Shown: piece by piece, positions 15,407 to 23,034 of the stretch
Layout of the letters: every line of letters begins with the position of its first letter
Numbering within the stretch: position 1 is the stretch's first letter
Assembly: GCA_946405205.1 (NCBI GenBank)
Contig: CAMJGL010000012.1
Location: 1-62,223, forward strand
Origin: F23-B02 sp946405205
GTDB taxonomy: Bacteria > Bacillota > Clostridia > Oscillospirales > Oscillospiraceae
DNA length: 62,223 bases
Direction of reading: 5' to 3'
Notes under the pieces: model-generated
What the model was told of the DNA's origin: nothing
What the model saw: only the letters and a program-made list of their open reading frames with translations
Databases searched by the model: none
Position numbers and translations under genes: made by a program

Positions 15407-16207
15407 ATGAAAAAGATCATTGCTCTTATGCTCGCCCTGGTAATGGTGTTCGCACTTTGCGCCTGCGGCGGCAGCGGCGTCAAGCTCAAGATCCTTGACT
15501 CCGAGTACGTAACCGAGGATTATGCAATTGCAATTGCAAAGGATAACGACGATCTTCTCCAGAAGGTCAACACCGCTCTGCAGGAGCTCATCGACGACGG
15601 TTCCGTCAAGGCAGTCGTTGATTACTACATTTCCGGCATCGGCGAGCTGCCTGCTGTTCAGCAGAACGTTGCCGCCGACGCCGAAGAGCTGGTCATGGCG
15701 ACCAACGCGGCGTTCCCTCCCTACGAGTATGTTGAGGGTGACGAGATAGTCGGTATCGACGCTGTTGTCGCCGGCCTCATCGCCGACAAGCTCGGCATGA
15801 AGCTCACCATCAGCGACATGGAGTTTGACGCTATCATCCCCGCTATCCAGTCCGGCAAGGCCGACATGGGTATGGCCGGTATGACCGTCACCGAGGAGCG
15901 TCTTGAGAGCATCAACTTCTCCATCTCCTACGCCACCGGTGTTCAGGTCATCATTGTCCCCGAGGACTCCGAGATCACCAGCTATGACGATCTGTGCGCA
16001 AAGATCGAAGAGGGCGAGGATATCCAGATCGGCGGCCAGAACGCTACCACCGGCTTCATCTATGCCGAGGACGAATTCGGCAGCGATCATGTTCAGGCAT
16101 TCCCCAAGGGCGCTGACGCCATCGCCGCGCTGACCAGCGGCAAGCTCGACTGCGTTATCATCGATAATGAGCCTGCAAAGGCTTTCGTCGAGGCTAACAA
16201 CGGCTGA
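15407..16207 (+). CDS. Polar amino acid ABC substrate-binding lipoprotein, apparently circularly permuted
   Basis: A 266-residue family 3 (SBP_bac_3) binding protein. The signal peptide ends in lipobox ALCAC. The segment order is unusual. In family members the mature protein begins near ELVMATNAAFPPYEY, runs through DMEFDAIIPAIQSGKADMG and GQNATTGFIYAEDEFG to VIIDNEPAKAFVEAN, and then ends with LKILDSEYVTEDYAIAI...VDYYI. Here that last 50-residue segment comes first (about residues 26-78), joined by a short linker (SGIGELPAVQQNVAADA) to the normal N-terminus, and the protein stops at AKAFVEANNG. The promoter, AAGAGGTAA ribosome binding site and lipobox are intact. Ligand is probably a polar or basic amino acid. 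Confidence 0.88.
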   Translation: MKKIIALMLALVMVFALCACGGSGVKLKILDSEYVTEDYAIAIAKDNDDLLQKVNTALQELIDDGSVKAVVDYYISGIGELPAVQQNVAADAEELVMATNAAFPPYEYVEGDEIVGIDAVVAGLIADKLGMKLTISDMEFDAIIPAIQSGKADMGMAGMTVTEERLESINFSISYATGVQVIIVPEDSEITSYDDLCAKIEEGEDIQIGGQNATTGFIYAEDEFGSDHVQAFPKGADAIAALTSGKLDCVIIDNEPAKAFVEANNG

Positions 16208-16228
16208 TATATAATGTAAAGAATAAGT

Positions 16229-16259
16229 GAGGCTCCGTGCTTTCATGGAGCCTCCTTTT
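16229..16259 (+). terminator. Intercistronic hairpin after binding-protein gene
   Basis: GAGGCTCC (16229) pairs perfectly with GGAGCCTC (16247), followed by CTTTTC. It is probably a partial terminator or 3' stabiliser giving more binding protein than membrane components. Confidence 0.6.
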
Positions 16260-16288
16260 CGACGTTTAGAGAAAAGGGAGGGACTCTC

Positions 16289-17017
16289 TTGGAACAGTGG
16301 ATTTCGAATCTGAAGGCGCAGTTCATACTTAACTTCATTGAGCAAGACCGTTGGAAGCTGCTTGTTACAGGTCTCGGCAACACGCTTAAGATAACGCTCG
16401 TAGCCTGCCTTATAGGCATATGCATAGGCGTTGTCATCGCCATCATCCGTTCAACATGGGATAAGAACCATGAGACCATGCACAAGGGCTTCGGCAAGGG
16501 CCTGCTTGCTGTGGTAAACGCAATATGCAAGCTCTATTTGACAGTCATCCGCGGCACGCCTGTCGTTGTGCAGCTCATGATCATCTATTACATAATCTTT
16601 GCCTCATCCCGAAACGGCATCGCAATAGCCATGCTGGCTTTCGGTATAAACTCCGGCGCTTATGTGGCGGAGATAGTCCGCGGCGGCATCATGTCCATCG
16701 ACGCAGGACAGTTTGAGGCGGGACGCTCTTTGGGCTTTAACTATGTTCAGACCATGCGCTATATTATAATCCCGCAGGTGTTCAAGAACGTGCTGCCCAC
16801 CCTGGCAAACGAGTTCATCGTCCTGCTGAAGGAGACCTCCGTCTCCGGCTACGTCGCCATACGCGACCTGACAAAGGCCGGAGATATCATCCGCGGAGTG
16901 ACGTATTCGCCGTTCATGCCGCTCATAGGCGTGGCGCTTATATACCTCACGCTGGTGATATTCTTCACATGGCTCGTAGGCAAGCTTGAAAGGAGGCTGC
17001 GCGACAGTGACCACTGA
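16289..17017 (+). CDS. Amino acid ABC transporter permease
   Basis: A 242-residue HisM/GlnP-type permease. The EAA-like loop GQFEAGRSLGFNYVQTMRYIIIPQ and the segment TVIRGTPVVVQLMIIYY identify the polar amino acid subfamily. It has about five membrane helices. The start is a TTG preceded by AAGGGAGGGA. It lies 81 bases after the binding-protein gene, with the intercistronic hairpin between them, and overlaps the ATPase gene. Confidence 0.92.
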   Translation: MEQWISNLKAQFILNFIEQDRWKLLVTGLGNTLKITLVACLIGICIGVVIAIIRSTWDKNHETMHKGFGKGLLAVVNAICKLYLTVIRGTPVVVQLMIIYYIIFASSRNGIAIAMLAFGINSGAYVAEIVRGGIMSIDAGQFEAGRSLGFNYVQTMRYIIIPQVFKNVLPTLANEFIVLLKETSVSGYVAIRDLTKAGDIIRGVTYSPFMPLIGVALIYLTLVIFFTWLVGKLERRLRDSDH

Positions 17018-17750
17018 TGTTCTTATCAAGGTAGAAAACCTGCAGAAGTATTTCAAGGGCGATATGATCAAGGCTCTTGACGGCGTCAGCACCGAGATCC
17101 ATAAGGGCGAGGTCGTGGTCGTCATCGGTCCCTCCGGCTCCGGCAAATCCACCTTCCTTCGTTGCCTGAACCTGCTTGAGATGCCCACCGGCGGCACGAT
17201 AACCCTTGAGGGTGTGGATATCACCGACCCCGGCTGCAACATAAACCTGCACCGTCAGAAGATGGGTATGGTGTTCCAGCACTTCAATCTGTTCCCACAC
17301 ATGACCCTGCTCAAGAATATGACCATAGCGCCGATGAAGCTGCTGGGCAAGTCAAAGGAAGAGGCAGAGAAAAAGGCACTTGAGCTGCTTGAGCGCGTAG
17401 GCCTTGCTGACCGTGCCGACGCGTATCCCAACCAGCTCTCCGGCGGCCAGAAGCAGCGAGTCGCGATAGTCCGCGCGCTGTGCATGGAGCCCGACGTAAT
17501 GCTTTTTGACGAGCCCACCTCCGCGCTCGACCCCGAGATGGTCGGTGAGGTCCTGGACGTCATGAAAGAGCTTGCGCGCGAGGGAATGACCATGGTCGTC
17601 GTCACGCACGAAATGGGCTTTGCCCGCGAGGTCGGCAACCGTGTGCTGTTTATGGCCGACGGCAGGCTCGTCGAGGAGGGCGCGCCTCAGGAGATATTTG
17701 AGCACCCGAAAAGCGAGCGGCTTCAGGATTTCCTGGCCAAGGTGCTTTAA
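17007..17750 (+). CDS. Amino acid ABC transporter ATP-binding protein (GlnQ type)
   Basis: A 247-residue ATPase. Walker A is GPSGSGKST, followed by the Q-loop VFQHFNLFPHMT, signature LSGGQKQR, Walker B VMLFDEPTSALD and switch VTHEMGFAREV, all typical of GlnQ/HisP proteins. The GTG at 17007 is favoured, with GAAAGGAGG about eleven bases upstream. The gene overlaps the permease end by 11 bases, indicating coupling. A terminator closes the operon. Confidence 0.93.
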   Translation: MTTDVLIKVENLQKYFKGDMIKALDGVSTEIHKGEVVVVIGPSGSGKSTFLRCLNLLEMPTGGTITLEGVDITDPGCNINLHRQKMGMVFQHFNLFPHMTLLKNMTIAPMKLLGKSKEEAEKKALELLERVGLADRADAYPNQLSGGQKQRVAIVRALCMEPDVMLFDEPTSALDPEMVGEVLDVMKELAREGMTMVVVTHEMGFAREVGNRVLFMADGRLVEEGAPQEIFEHPKSERLQDFLAKVL

Positions 17751-17761
17751 GCATATAACAT

Positions 17762-17797
17762 ACTGCCGTAGGTATCTGAGCCTCCGGCAGTTTTTTT
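17762..17797 (+). terminator. Terminator of amino acid transporter operon
   Basis: ACTGCCG pairs with CGGCAGT around a 16-base loop, followed by seven T. Confidence 0.8.
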
Positions 17798-17809
17798 ACA
17801 AATTAGCTC

Positions 17810-17838
17810 TTTAATTTTGTGTAAGGATATGCTATAAT
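17810..17838 (+). promoter_or_regulatory. Extended -10 promoter
   Basis: TGCTATAAT (extended -10) with a weak TTTAAT -35 element 17 bases upstream. Confidence 0.6.
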
Positions 17839-17875
17839 GCCCACGTTTATTGCGCATGGCGCAGGAGGCAAATAA

Positions 17876-18517
17876 ATGAAGAAGAAACTGCTTTTGATCC
17901 TGCTCGTATTGAGCGTGTCGCTGTTTTCCGGAGTTTCGGCCTATGCTGAGCTCGGGATAAAGCCTGTTGCCGACCCGTGGGACGACCCGAACAATCTGAT
18001 CCCCGACGGCGGCACATACTATGCTTATAACGAGGCCGGATATATAGTGGCGTGGGAAACTCCGGAGTGTGACACAAACGGAAAGTACATGCTTATCGAC
18101 AATGACACGGAGCTTGAAGTCGGGTACCGTGTGAGCTATATGGGGGATGTCCCCTGGGGGCATATAAGCCTTGAGCTTGACGCCGACGAGAACGGCGCTG
18201 CGCGGAGCTTTGACGGCTGGGTGCTGATGTCAGACCTGCTGGACGAAAACGGAAAACCCGCGGCGGTGGTACCGCCCGAGATCCCCGAGCATCCGGTGAT
18301 AGCCGATCCCATACGGGTGGAAGAGCCGGAGGAGACGGAGCAGCCTGACGCGACGCCGGAGCCCACAACTCCCGTTCCTCCCAAGCAGGCAATAAATATA
18401 AGCAATACCTATAACAATGCGATAGTCTATACCTCCGTTGCGATCGCCGTTATAGCGATAGCCTTTGCAATCCTGGTCCTTGTAAAACACAAGGCGCTCA
18501 ATAAGAAAGGTGAATAA
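17876..18517 (+). CDS. Exported membrane-anchored protein of unknown function
   Basis: A 213-residue protein with a signal peptide (residues 1-24, cleavage near AYAEL) and a C-terminal membrane helix (about 184-205, VAIAVIAIAFAILVLV) followed by a basic tail (KHKALNKKGE). The outside region of about 160 residues has an SH3-like feel (YMLIDNDTELEVGYRVSYMGDVPWGHI) and then a Pro/Glu/Thr-rich stalk (EEPEETEQPDATPEPTTPVP). No family is recognised. GCAGGAGG precedes the ATG. It has its own extended -10 promoter and stands alone. Confidence 0.75.
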   Translation: MKKKLLLILLVLSVSLFSGVSAYAELGIKPVADPWDDPNNLIPDGGTYYAYNEAGYIVAWETPECDTNGKYMLIDNDTELEVGYRVSYMGDVPWGHISLELDADENGAARSFDGWVLMSDLLDENGKPAAVVPPEIPEHPVIADPIRVEEPEETEQPDATPEPTTPVPPKQAINISNTYNNAIVYTSVAIAVIAIAFAILVLVKHKALNKKGE

Positions 18518-18561
18518 AACCTTCCGCGCCGGACATAATAAATACAGAAAAACGAAAAACC

Positions 18562-18588
18562 TTAGCACTCGAACCCGAAGAGTGCTAA
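18562..18588 (+). promoter_or_regulatory. CIRCE element (HrcA operator)
   Basis: TTAGCACTC-N9-GAGTGCTAA matches the CIRCE consensus exactly, and the pairing extends five more bases on each side (18557-18593). CIRCE is the operator of the heat-shock repressor HrcA. It lies about 130 bases before the Hsp20 gene, next to a possible -35 TTTACA at 18591, so it probably controls that gene. Confidence 0.9.
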
Positions 18589-18668
18589 GGTTTACAATTT
18601 GTTAATATAAAATACTATATTTGTTCATAATTATATGGTATTTTATATACAACAAGAAACAAAAGTTA

Positions 18669-18687
18669 TAAATCGAAAAACGATTTA
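18669..18687 (+). promoter_or_regulatory. Leader hairpin before Hsp20 gene
   Basis: TAAATCG pairs with CGATTTA around five A. It sits in the presumed 5' leader, 33 bases before the start codon, where an AU-rich temperature-sensitive structure is possible (inference). Confidence 0.4.
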
Positions 18688-18720
18688 CGACCTGTTCCAA
18701 ATAATTAGGAGGTATTAATT

Positions 18721-19152
18721 ATGTTTGAACTTACACCTTTCGGCTATCGCCGCGTATCTGCTTATAATCCTTTCCGTGAGCTGGAGGAGATGTCCAGAAA
18801 CTTCTGGAATGATTCCGAGCTTACCGCTTTCCGCACCGACATCAAAAAGCAGGATGGAAACTATATCCTCGAGGCGGAGCTGCCCGGCTTCAAGAAGGAA
18901 GATATCAGCATTGATATCGACAAGGATTGCCTGACCATTTCCGCCGAACACAAGTCCGAGGATAATGAGGAAGACAAGGACAAGGGCTTCATCCGCAGAG
19001 AGCGCTATTACGGCTCCTACAGCCGCAGCTTCAACATCAAGGGCATCGATGCCGACGCCATCAGCGCTTCCTACAACGACGGCGTTCTTACCCTGACCAT
19101 GCCGGAGAAAACTCCCGAGATCCCCGCAGCCCGCAGGCTCGAGATCCAGTAA
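18721..19152 (+). CDS. Small heat shock protein, Hsp20 family
   Basis: A 143-residue alpha-crystallin-type holdase. The crystallin domain spans about residues 40-135: GNYILEAELPGFKKEDISIDI at its start, then a charged loop with EEDKDKGFIRRERYYGSYSRSF and YNDGVLTLTMPEK, containing the conserved GVLTL motif. It binds unfolding proteins in the cytoplasm. AATTAGGAGG lies upstream of the ATG. An exact CIRCE element upstream suggests HrcA control. Confidence 0.95.
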   Translation: MFELTPFGYRRVSAYNPFRELEEMSRNFWNDSELTAFRTDIKKQDGNYILEAELPGFKKEDISIDIDKDCLTISAEHKSEDNEEDKDKGFIRRERYYGSYSRSFNIKGIDADAISASYNDGVLTLTMPEKTPEIPAARRLEIQ

Positions 19153-19240
19153 GCTTGACCATAGGGGCGAAAGCCCCTGTGACATATAAGGTTCATCAGA
19201 TCGATTTCTTTCATCCTCTCTCTTCTTTAACTCCCTAACA

Positions 19241-19281
19241 CAACGGCACCGCAGGTTTACCTGCGGCGCCGTTGCTTTTTT
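19241..19281 (+). terminator. Terminator of Hsp20 gene
   Basis: A 15-bp stem (CAACGGCaCCGCAGG with CCTGCGGcGCCGTTG, one mismatch) around TTTA, with a T-run on the plus strand. It lies just beyond the converging GH13 stop. Confidence 0.85.
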
Positions 19282-21559
19282 ATTCAAATAAGTCTGCCGA
19301 TACAGGCTCTATGCGGTCTGTATATTCACCGCTCAGGAGGGAAAAACGCTTATTTGGAAGATTATAAGCTTCTTCGGAGCGGTTAACGATGCAGATGCGC
19401 CGCTCACCTTCGCACCTTCGCTCGATAACTATAACGTTTGGATCGGGAGCGGATACTTTCATGCTTCCCATACGCAGCGCGGGAGAGCTGTTTCGCAGCT
19501 CACCGAGCTTGGCATAGAAATTATGTAAACCTGTTCCCGAAGGCTCAAATGGCGCCCTGTTAAATGGATCGCGTGCGCCGTCAAGGCACTCCTCGTCGCC
19601 GTAGTAAAGACACGGGACGCCGGGGACGCAGTATTGTATAGCCGCGCATAGCTTTTGCAGAGCGGTCGCTCTTTCGCTTTGTTCCTCGCTTAAACTCAGT
19701 TTAGACTGCTCGGCTCTGTCAAGCCCGTTTACGTCGTAATCAAAGGCAAGAGCCGTGTGCAGCCGCTCGACGTCGTGCGAGCCGAGAAGGTTCATCAGGG
19801 AAACATACATCGGCGCTGGGTAATTATGCTGCTGGGACAAAAGAAAATCCCTAAGCTCAAAGGCGTCGGACTTACCCTGTGCAAAGGCTACGACCGCCTT
19901 GCGGAAGGGATAATTCATAACGCTGTCCAGAGAGTAGCCCAGCGCATAGTTGCGCTTTTTGCCGTAGCTTTCCTTGCTGACGGCGTCCTCCCAGACCTCG
20001 CCGATGATAACGCTGTCGGGCGAAACCTCCTTGGCGGCACGGCGGATGAGGCTCAGCACCTCGTCGGGCAGCTCGTCGGCTACGTCGATGCGCCAGCCGC
20101 CCGCACCTGCGCGCAGCCACTGCTTAACGATGCTGTCATCGCCGCTAATAATGTATTCCTGCCATTTCGGGTCGTTCTCGTTGACCTCCGGCAGATCTTT
20201 GAAATTCCACCAGCAGCGGTAATCATCGGGAAAGTGCCTGAAGTCATACCAGCCGTAATAGGGCGAGCCTTCGCCCTGATAAGCGCCGAGGCTTTCGTAG
20301 CTTCCGAAGCGGTTAAAGTAAATGCTGTCCGCGCCCGTGTGCGAGAACACGCCGTCGTTTATTATGCGTATTCCCATGCTTCGTGCCTCAGCACATAGGT
20401 TTACATAATCTTCGTTGCTTCCCAGTATAGGATCAACTTTCACGTAATCGGAGGTATCATAGCGGTGGTTTGACCGCGCCTCGACGATGGGGTTGAGATA
20501 TATGACGCCCACGCCGAGCTCCTTGAGATACGGGAGCTTTTTTGCGATGCCGCGCAGATTTCCGCCGTAAAAGTCGTCGGGTGCGTAATCGCGCTCGAAC
20601 GCTCTGGCCTGCCATTTGACGGGCTTGTCCGTGCTTTTGTGAAGCTCCGGGGTCTGACCGAGCAGGCGGTGGTACTCAATGCCCTTTTGGGCTGTATCGT
20701 CATCGGTGAATCCGAAACGGTCGGGGAATATCTGATACATTATGCTGCGGGAAAACCATTCGGGCGTATCAAAGCCGCGCTTATAAACCGTCAGGCGGAA
20801 GCCCTCGGCGGGCTCGGAGCAGAACCGCGACCTGTGCCCATCCGCCGTGGGGCAGAGCCATGCATTATCGAGCCTGAAGCGGTAGCGCAGATCCGCCGGA
20901 TACGGGGCGGTGAAGTTTGCTGTGAAGCCGGTATCGGTCTTGTACATGGGGATCTCGGCTGAATAACCGTCGCCGCAGACGCAGAGACAGGCAGACTTCA
21001 CGCCGCCGAATGCGGCAATGTTGAGCGTTATTTCCGTGTCCTCCTCAACTGCGCCGCAGGGGAAGCGGAACGCCGCATCATATGCGTCGTGGAAGGCAAG
21101 ACCGTAATCGCACAGAGCGTCTTTGAGCACGGATTCAAGGTGCGCCGTGCGGGGCTGCATTTCGTAAAGCCAGTCCCTGACGGGGGCGTTTATCTGCGCT
21201 CCGAAACAGCCGAGAACGATCTCTGTCGCCTGCTGCATGTCCAGTCTGCAGTCGTCCAACAAAAGCCGCAGCAGCTCCGACGGTATGAGTTCCGTCCTGT
21301 CCTCGAGCAAAAATTCCGGCAGCCGCTCGATGGGGCATCCGTATTTGCGGCACTTATCAAGTGCCTCGGCGAATGCGGCGGCGGATACGAGATACGAGCG
21401 CATATAATCGTGTACAAAATCGACCGGCCGCCATTTTTCGCCTTCGAAGGCGACGTCATAGCTGCGCGGTCGGAAATATTCTATACTCAGCCGCCCGTCG
21501 TGTGACCAGTGCTCGGTATAGCCGCCGTATGTGTTGACTTTTCTTATCAGAGCATCCAT
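19280..21559 (-). CDS. GH13 alpha-glycosidase (neopullulanase/cyclomaltodextrinase-like) with extra N-terminal domain
   Basis: A 759-residue cytoplasmic glycoside hydrolase. From about residue 150 it has a CBM34-like beta domain (FHDAYDAAFRFPCG), then the catalytic barrel: YQIFPDRF, GVIYLNPI, GWRIDVADEL (nucleophile Asp), IIGEVWE (acid/base Glu) and LLGSHDVER (third Asp). The first 145 residues (with DFVHDYMRSYLVSAAAFAEA) match no GH13 module I know. No signal peptide. It is the last gene of a minus-strand glycogen operon, overlapping glgA by 13 bases, so breakdown of glycogen-derived maltodextrins is likely. It holds two TTATGTAAAC copies. Confidence 0.88.
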   Translation of the reverse strand: MDALIRKVNTYGGYTEHWSHDGRLSIEYFRPRSYDVAFEGEKWRPVDFVHDYMRSYLVSAAAFAEALDKCRKYGCPIERLPEFLLEDRTELIPSELLRLLLDDCRLDMQQATEIVLGCFGAQINAPVRDWLYEMQPRTAHLESVLKDALCDYGLAFHDAYDAAFRFPCGAVEEDTEITLNIAAFGGVKSACLCVCGDGYSAEIPMYKTDTGFTANFTAPYPADLRYRFRLDNAWLCPTADGHRSRFCSEPAEGFRLTVYKRGFDTPEWFSRSIMYQIFPDRFGFTDDDTAQKGIEYHRLLGQTPELHKSTDKPVKWQARAFERDYAPDDFYGGNLRGIAKKLPYLKELGVGVIYLNPIVEARSNHRYDTSDYVKVDPILGSNEDYVNLCAEARSMGIRIINDGVFSHTGADSIYFNRFGSYESLGAYQGEGSPYYGWYDFRHFPDDYRCWWNFKDLPEVNENDPKWQEYIISGDDSIVKQWLRAGAGGWRIDVADELPDEVLSLIRRAAKEVSPDSVIIGEVWEDAVSKESYGKKRNYALGYSLDSVMNYPFRKAVVAFAQGKSDAFELRDFLLSQQHNYPAPMYVSLMNLLGSHDVERLHTALAFDYDVNGLDRAEQSKLSLSEEQSERATALQKLCAAIQYCVPGVPCLYYGDEECLDGARDPFNRAPFEPSGTGLHNFYAKLGELRNSSPALRMGSMKVSAPDPNVIVIERRCEGERRICIVNRSEEAYNLPNKRFSLLSGEYTDRIEPVSADLFE
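19521..19530 (+). repeat. TTATGTAAAC word, copy 4
   Basis: Exact copy in the GH13 gene, read on the coding strand as part of Gly-Leu-His-Asn. Confidence 0.8.
20399..20408 (-). repeat. TTATGTAAAC word, copy 5
   Basis: Second copy in the GH13 gene, in opposite orientation, read as Tyr-Val-Asn. Confidence 0.8.
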
Positions 21560-23034
21560 AAATAAAGCCTTGCGTATTCCTCGGAGGAGCGGCTGAAGCT
21601 GAAGTCGGCCTCCATCGCCTGGCGGATAAGACTGTTCATGATCTCGGGATCGCGGTAGCAGTCCATGGCAAGCAGAATGACCTCTTTCATCTCGTGGGCG
21701 TTAAAGTCGGTAAAGGAGAAGCCGGTGCCCTCGCCGGTATACTTGTTGTAGGGCTTGACGGAATCCTTGAGCCCGCCCGTCTCGCGCACGATGGGCAGAG
21801 TACCGTAGCGCATGGCTATCATCTGCGAAAGCCCGCAGGGCTCGAAGCGCGATGGCATCAGCAGGAAATCTGCTCCGGCATATACCCTGTGCGATAACTC
21901 CTCGTTATAACCGATGTACGCGCAAAGCCTGCCCTTATAGCGCCCCTCGGCGGCACGCATGAAGTCCTCAAATTCCTTGTCGCCGCTGCCGAGCAGCAAA
22001 AACTGCATGTCGCTGCACTGCATGAGCTCGTCTATCATTCGCTCGACAAGCGAAAAGCCCTTTTGCTCCGTCATACGGGTCACCATTGCGAAAAGGGGCA
22101 CATCGCGGCGCTGCTCAAGGCCCATAGACTTTTGCAGATCGAGTTTACATAACGCTTTATTGCCCAGTCGGCCCTTATGATATCTCGCGGGGATGAGGGG
22201 GTCGGTGTTGGGATTGAAGGTCTTGACGTCGATGCCGTTTATGATACCGCTGAGCTGGGCGCTGCGCGCAGTGAGTATACCCTCGAGACCCTCGCCGAAA
22301 TAGGAGGTTTTTATCTCCTCGGCATAGGTGGGGCTGACGGTGTTTATCCGGTCGGCGAAAACGCAGCCGGCCTTCAGAAAGCTCGCGCAGCCGTTGAGCT
22401 CCATGAACTCCGGCGTGTAGTATTTATCCTCGACGCCAAGCAGATCCTGGATGTAGTCAAAGCTGAATTTTCCCTGAAACGCGATGTTATGTATCGTCAG
22501 CAGCCAGCGCAGGCGCTCCTGCATAGCGCCCTTGTACTGAGTCTTTGCAAGCATCGGCAGCATTGCAGCGTGCCAGTCGTTGCAGTGCACGACGTCAGGC
22601 TCGAAGCCGAGATTGGGTATGGCGTCCAGAACGGCGCGGGTAAAGAAAGCGTACTGCTCGCCCTCGGCCTGACCGCCGCGGTATATCTTGTCTCCGAAAT
22701 AAAACTCGCTGTCTACAAGATAAATGCACACGCCGTCAAGCTCAAGGCGCTCTATACCGCAGTACTGGGTGCGCCAGCCGAGGTTAACATAAAAATGAAA
22801 CATATGCTCGACTCTGTCGGCGTATTTGTCCTTGACGCAGCGGTGATAGGGGGTGATTACCCTCGCGTCGATGCCGAGCTCTCTGAGCGATTTCGGCAGC
22901 GTTCCGACAACGTCGGCAAGGCCGCCGGTTTTGGATATCGGCGCGCACTCGGCCGATACGAGCAGAACGCGGGGCAGCTCCGTGCGGCCCTTTTCATTGA
23001 GAATTTTCCTGAATTCCTTCTTCATGCTCATCAT
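21547..23034 (-). CDS. glgA: Glycogen synthase (ADP-glucose type)
   Basis: A GT5 glycosyltransferase of about 495 residues that extends alpha-1,4-glucan chains. The ADP-glucose loop KTGGLADVVGTLPKSL lies near the N-terminus, HNIAFQGKFSFDYI and VSPTYAEEI in the middle, and MPSRFEPCGLSQMIAMRYGTLPIVRETGGL in the C-terminal lobe, all diagnostic. GGAAAGGACGG precedes the ATG at 23034; a second ATG follows at once, and one at 23025 is also possible. It overlaps the end of glgB by about 40 bases and the GH13 start by 13. No glgC or glgD is present here, so ADP-glucose must come from genes elsewhere. Confidence 0.93.
   Translation of the reverse strand: MMSMKKEFRKILNEKGRTELPRVLLVSAECAPISKTGGLADVVGTLPKSLRELGIDARVITPYHRCVKDKYADRVEHMFHFYVNLGWRTQYCGIERLELDGVCIYLVDSEFYFGDKIYRGGQAEGEQYAFFTRAVLDAIPNLGFEPDVVHCNDWHAAMLPMLAKTQYKGAMQERLRWLLTIHNIAFQGKFSFDYIQDLLGVEDKYYTPEFMELNGCASFLKAGCVFADRINTVSPTYAEEIKTSYFGEGLEGILTARSAQLSGIINGIDVKTFNPNTDPLIPARYHKGRLGNKALCKLDLQKSMGLEQRRDVPLFAMVTRMTEQKGFSLVERMIDELMQCSDMQFLLLGSGDKEFEDFMRAAEGRYKGRLCAYIGYNEELSHRVYAGADFLLMPSRFEPCGLSQMIAMRYGTLPIVRETGGLKDSVKPYNKYTGEGTGFSFTDFNAHEMKEVILLAMDCYRDPEIMNSLIRQAMEADFSFSRSSEEYARLYLWML
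22143..22152 (-). repeat. TTATGTAAAC word, copy 6
   Basis: Exact copy in glgA, read in frame TTA-TGT-AAA (Leu-Cys-Lys). The flank is G rather than the usual A. Confidence 0.8.

Noticed and set aside
18557..18593. The 14-bp hairpin before hsp20 as a plain terminator
   Set aside because: There is no T-run, and the inner 27 bases match the CIRCE operator exactly, so operator is the better primary call.
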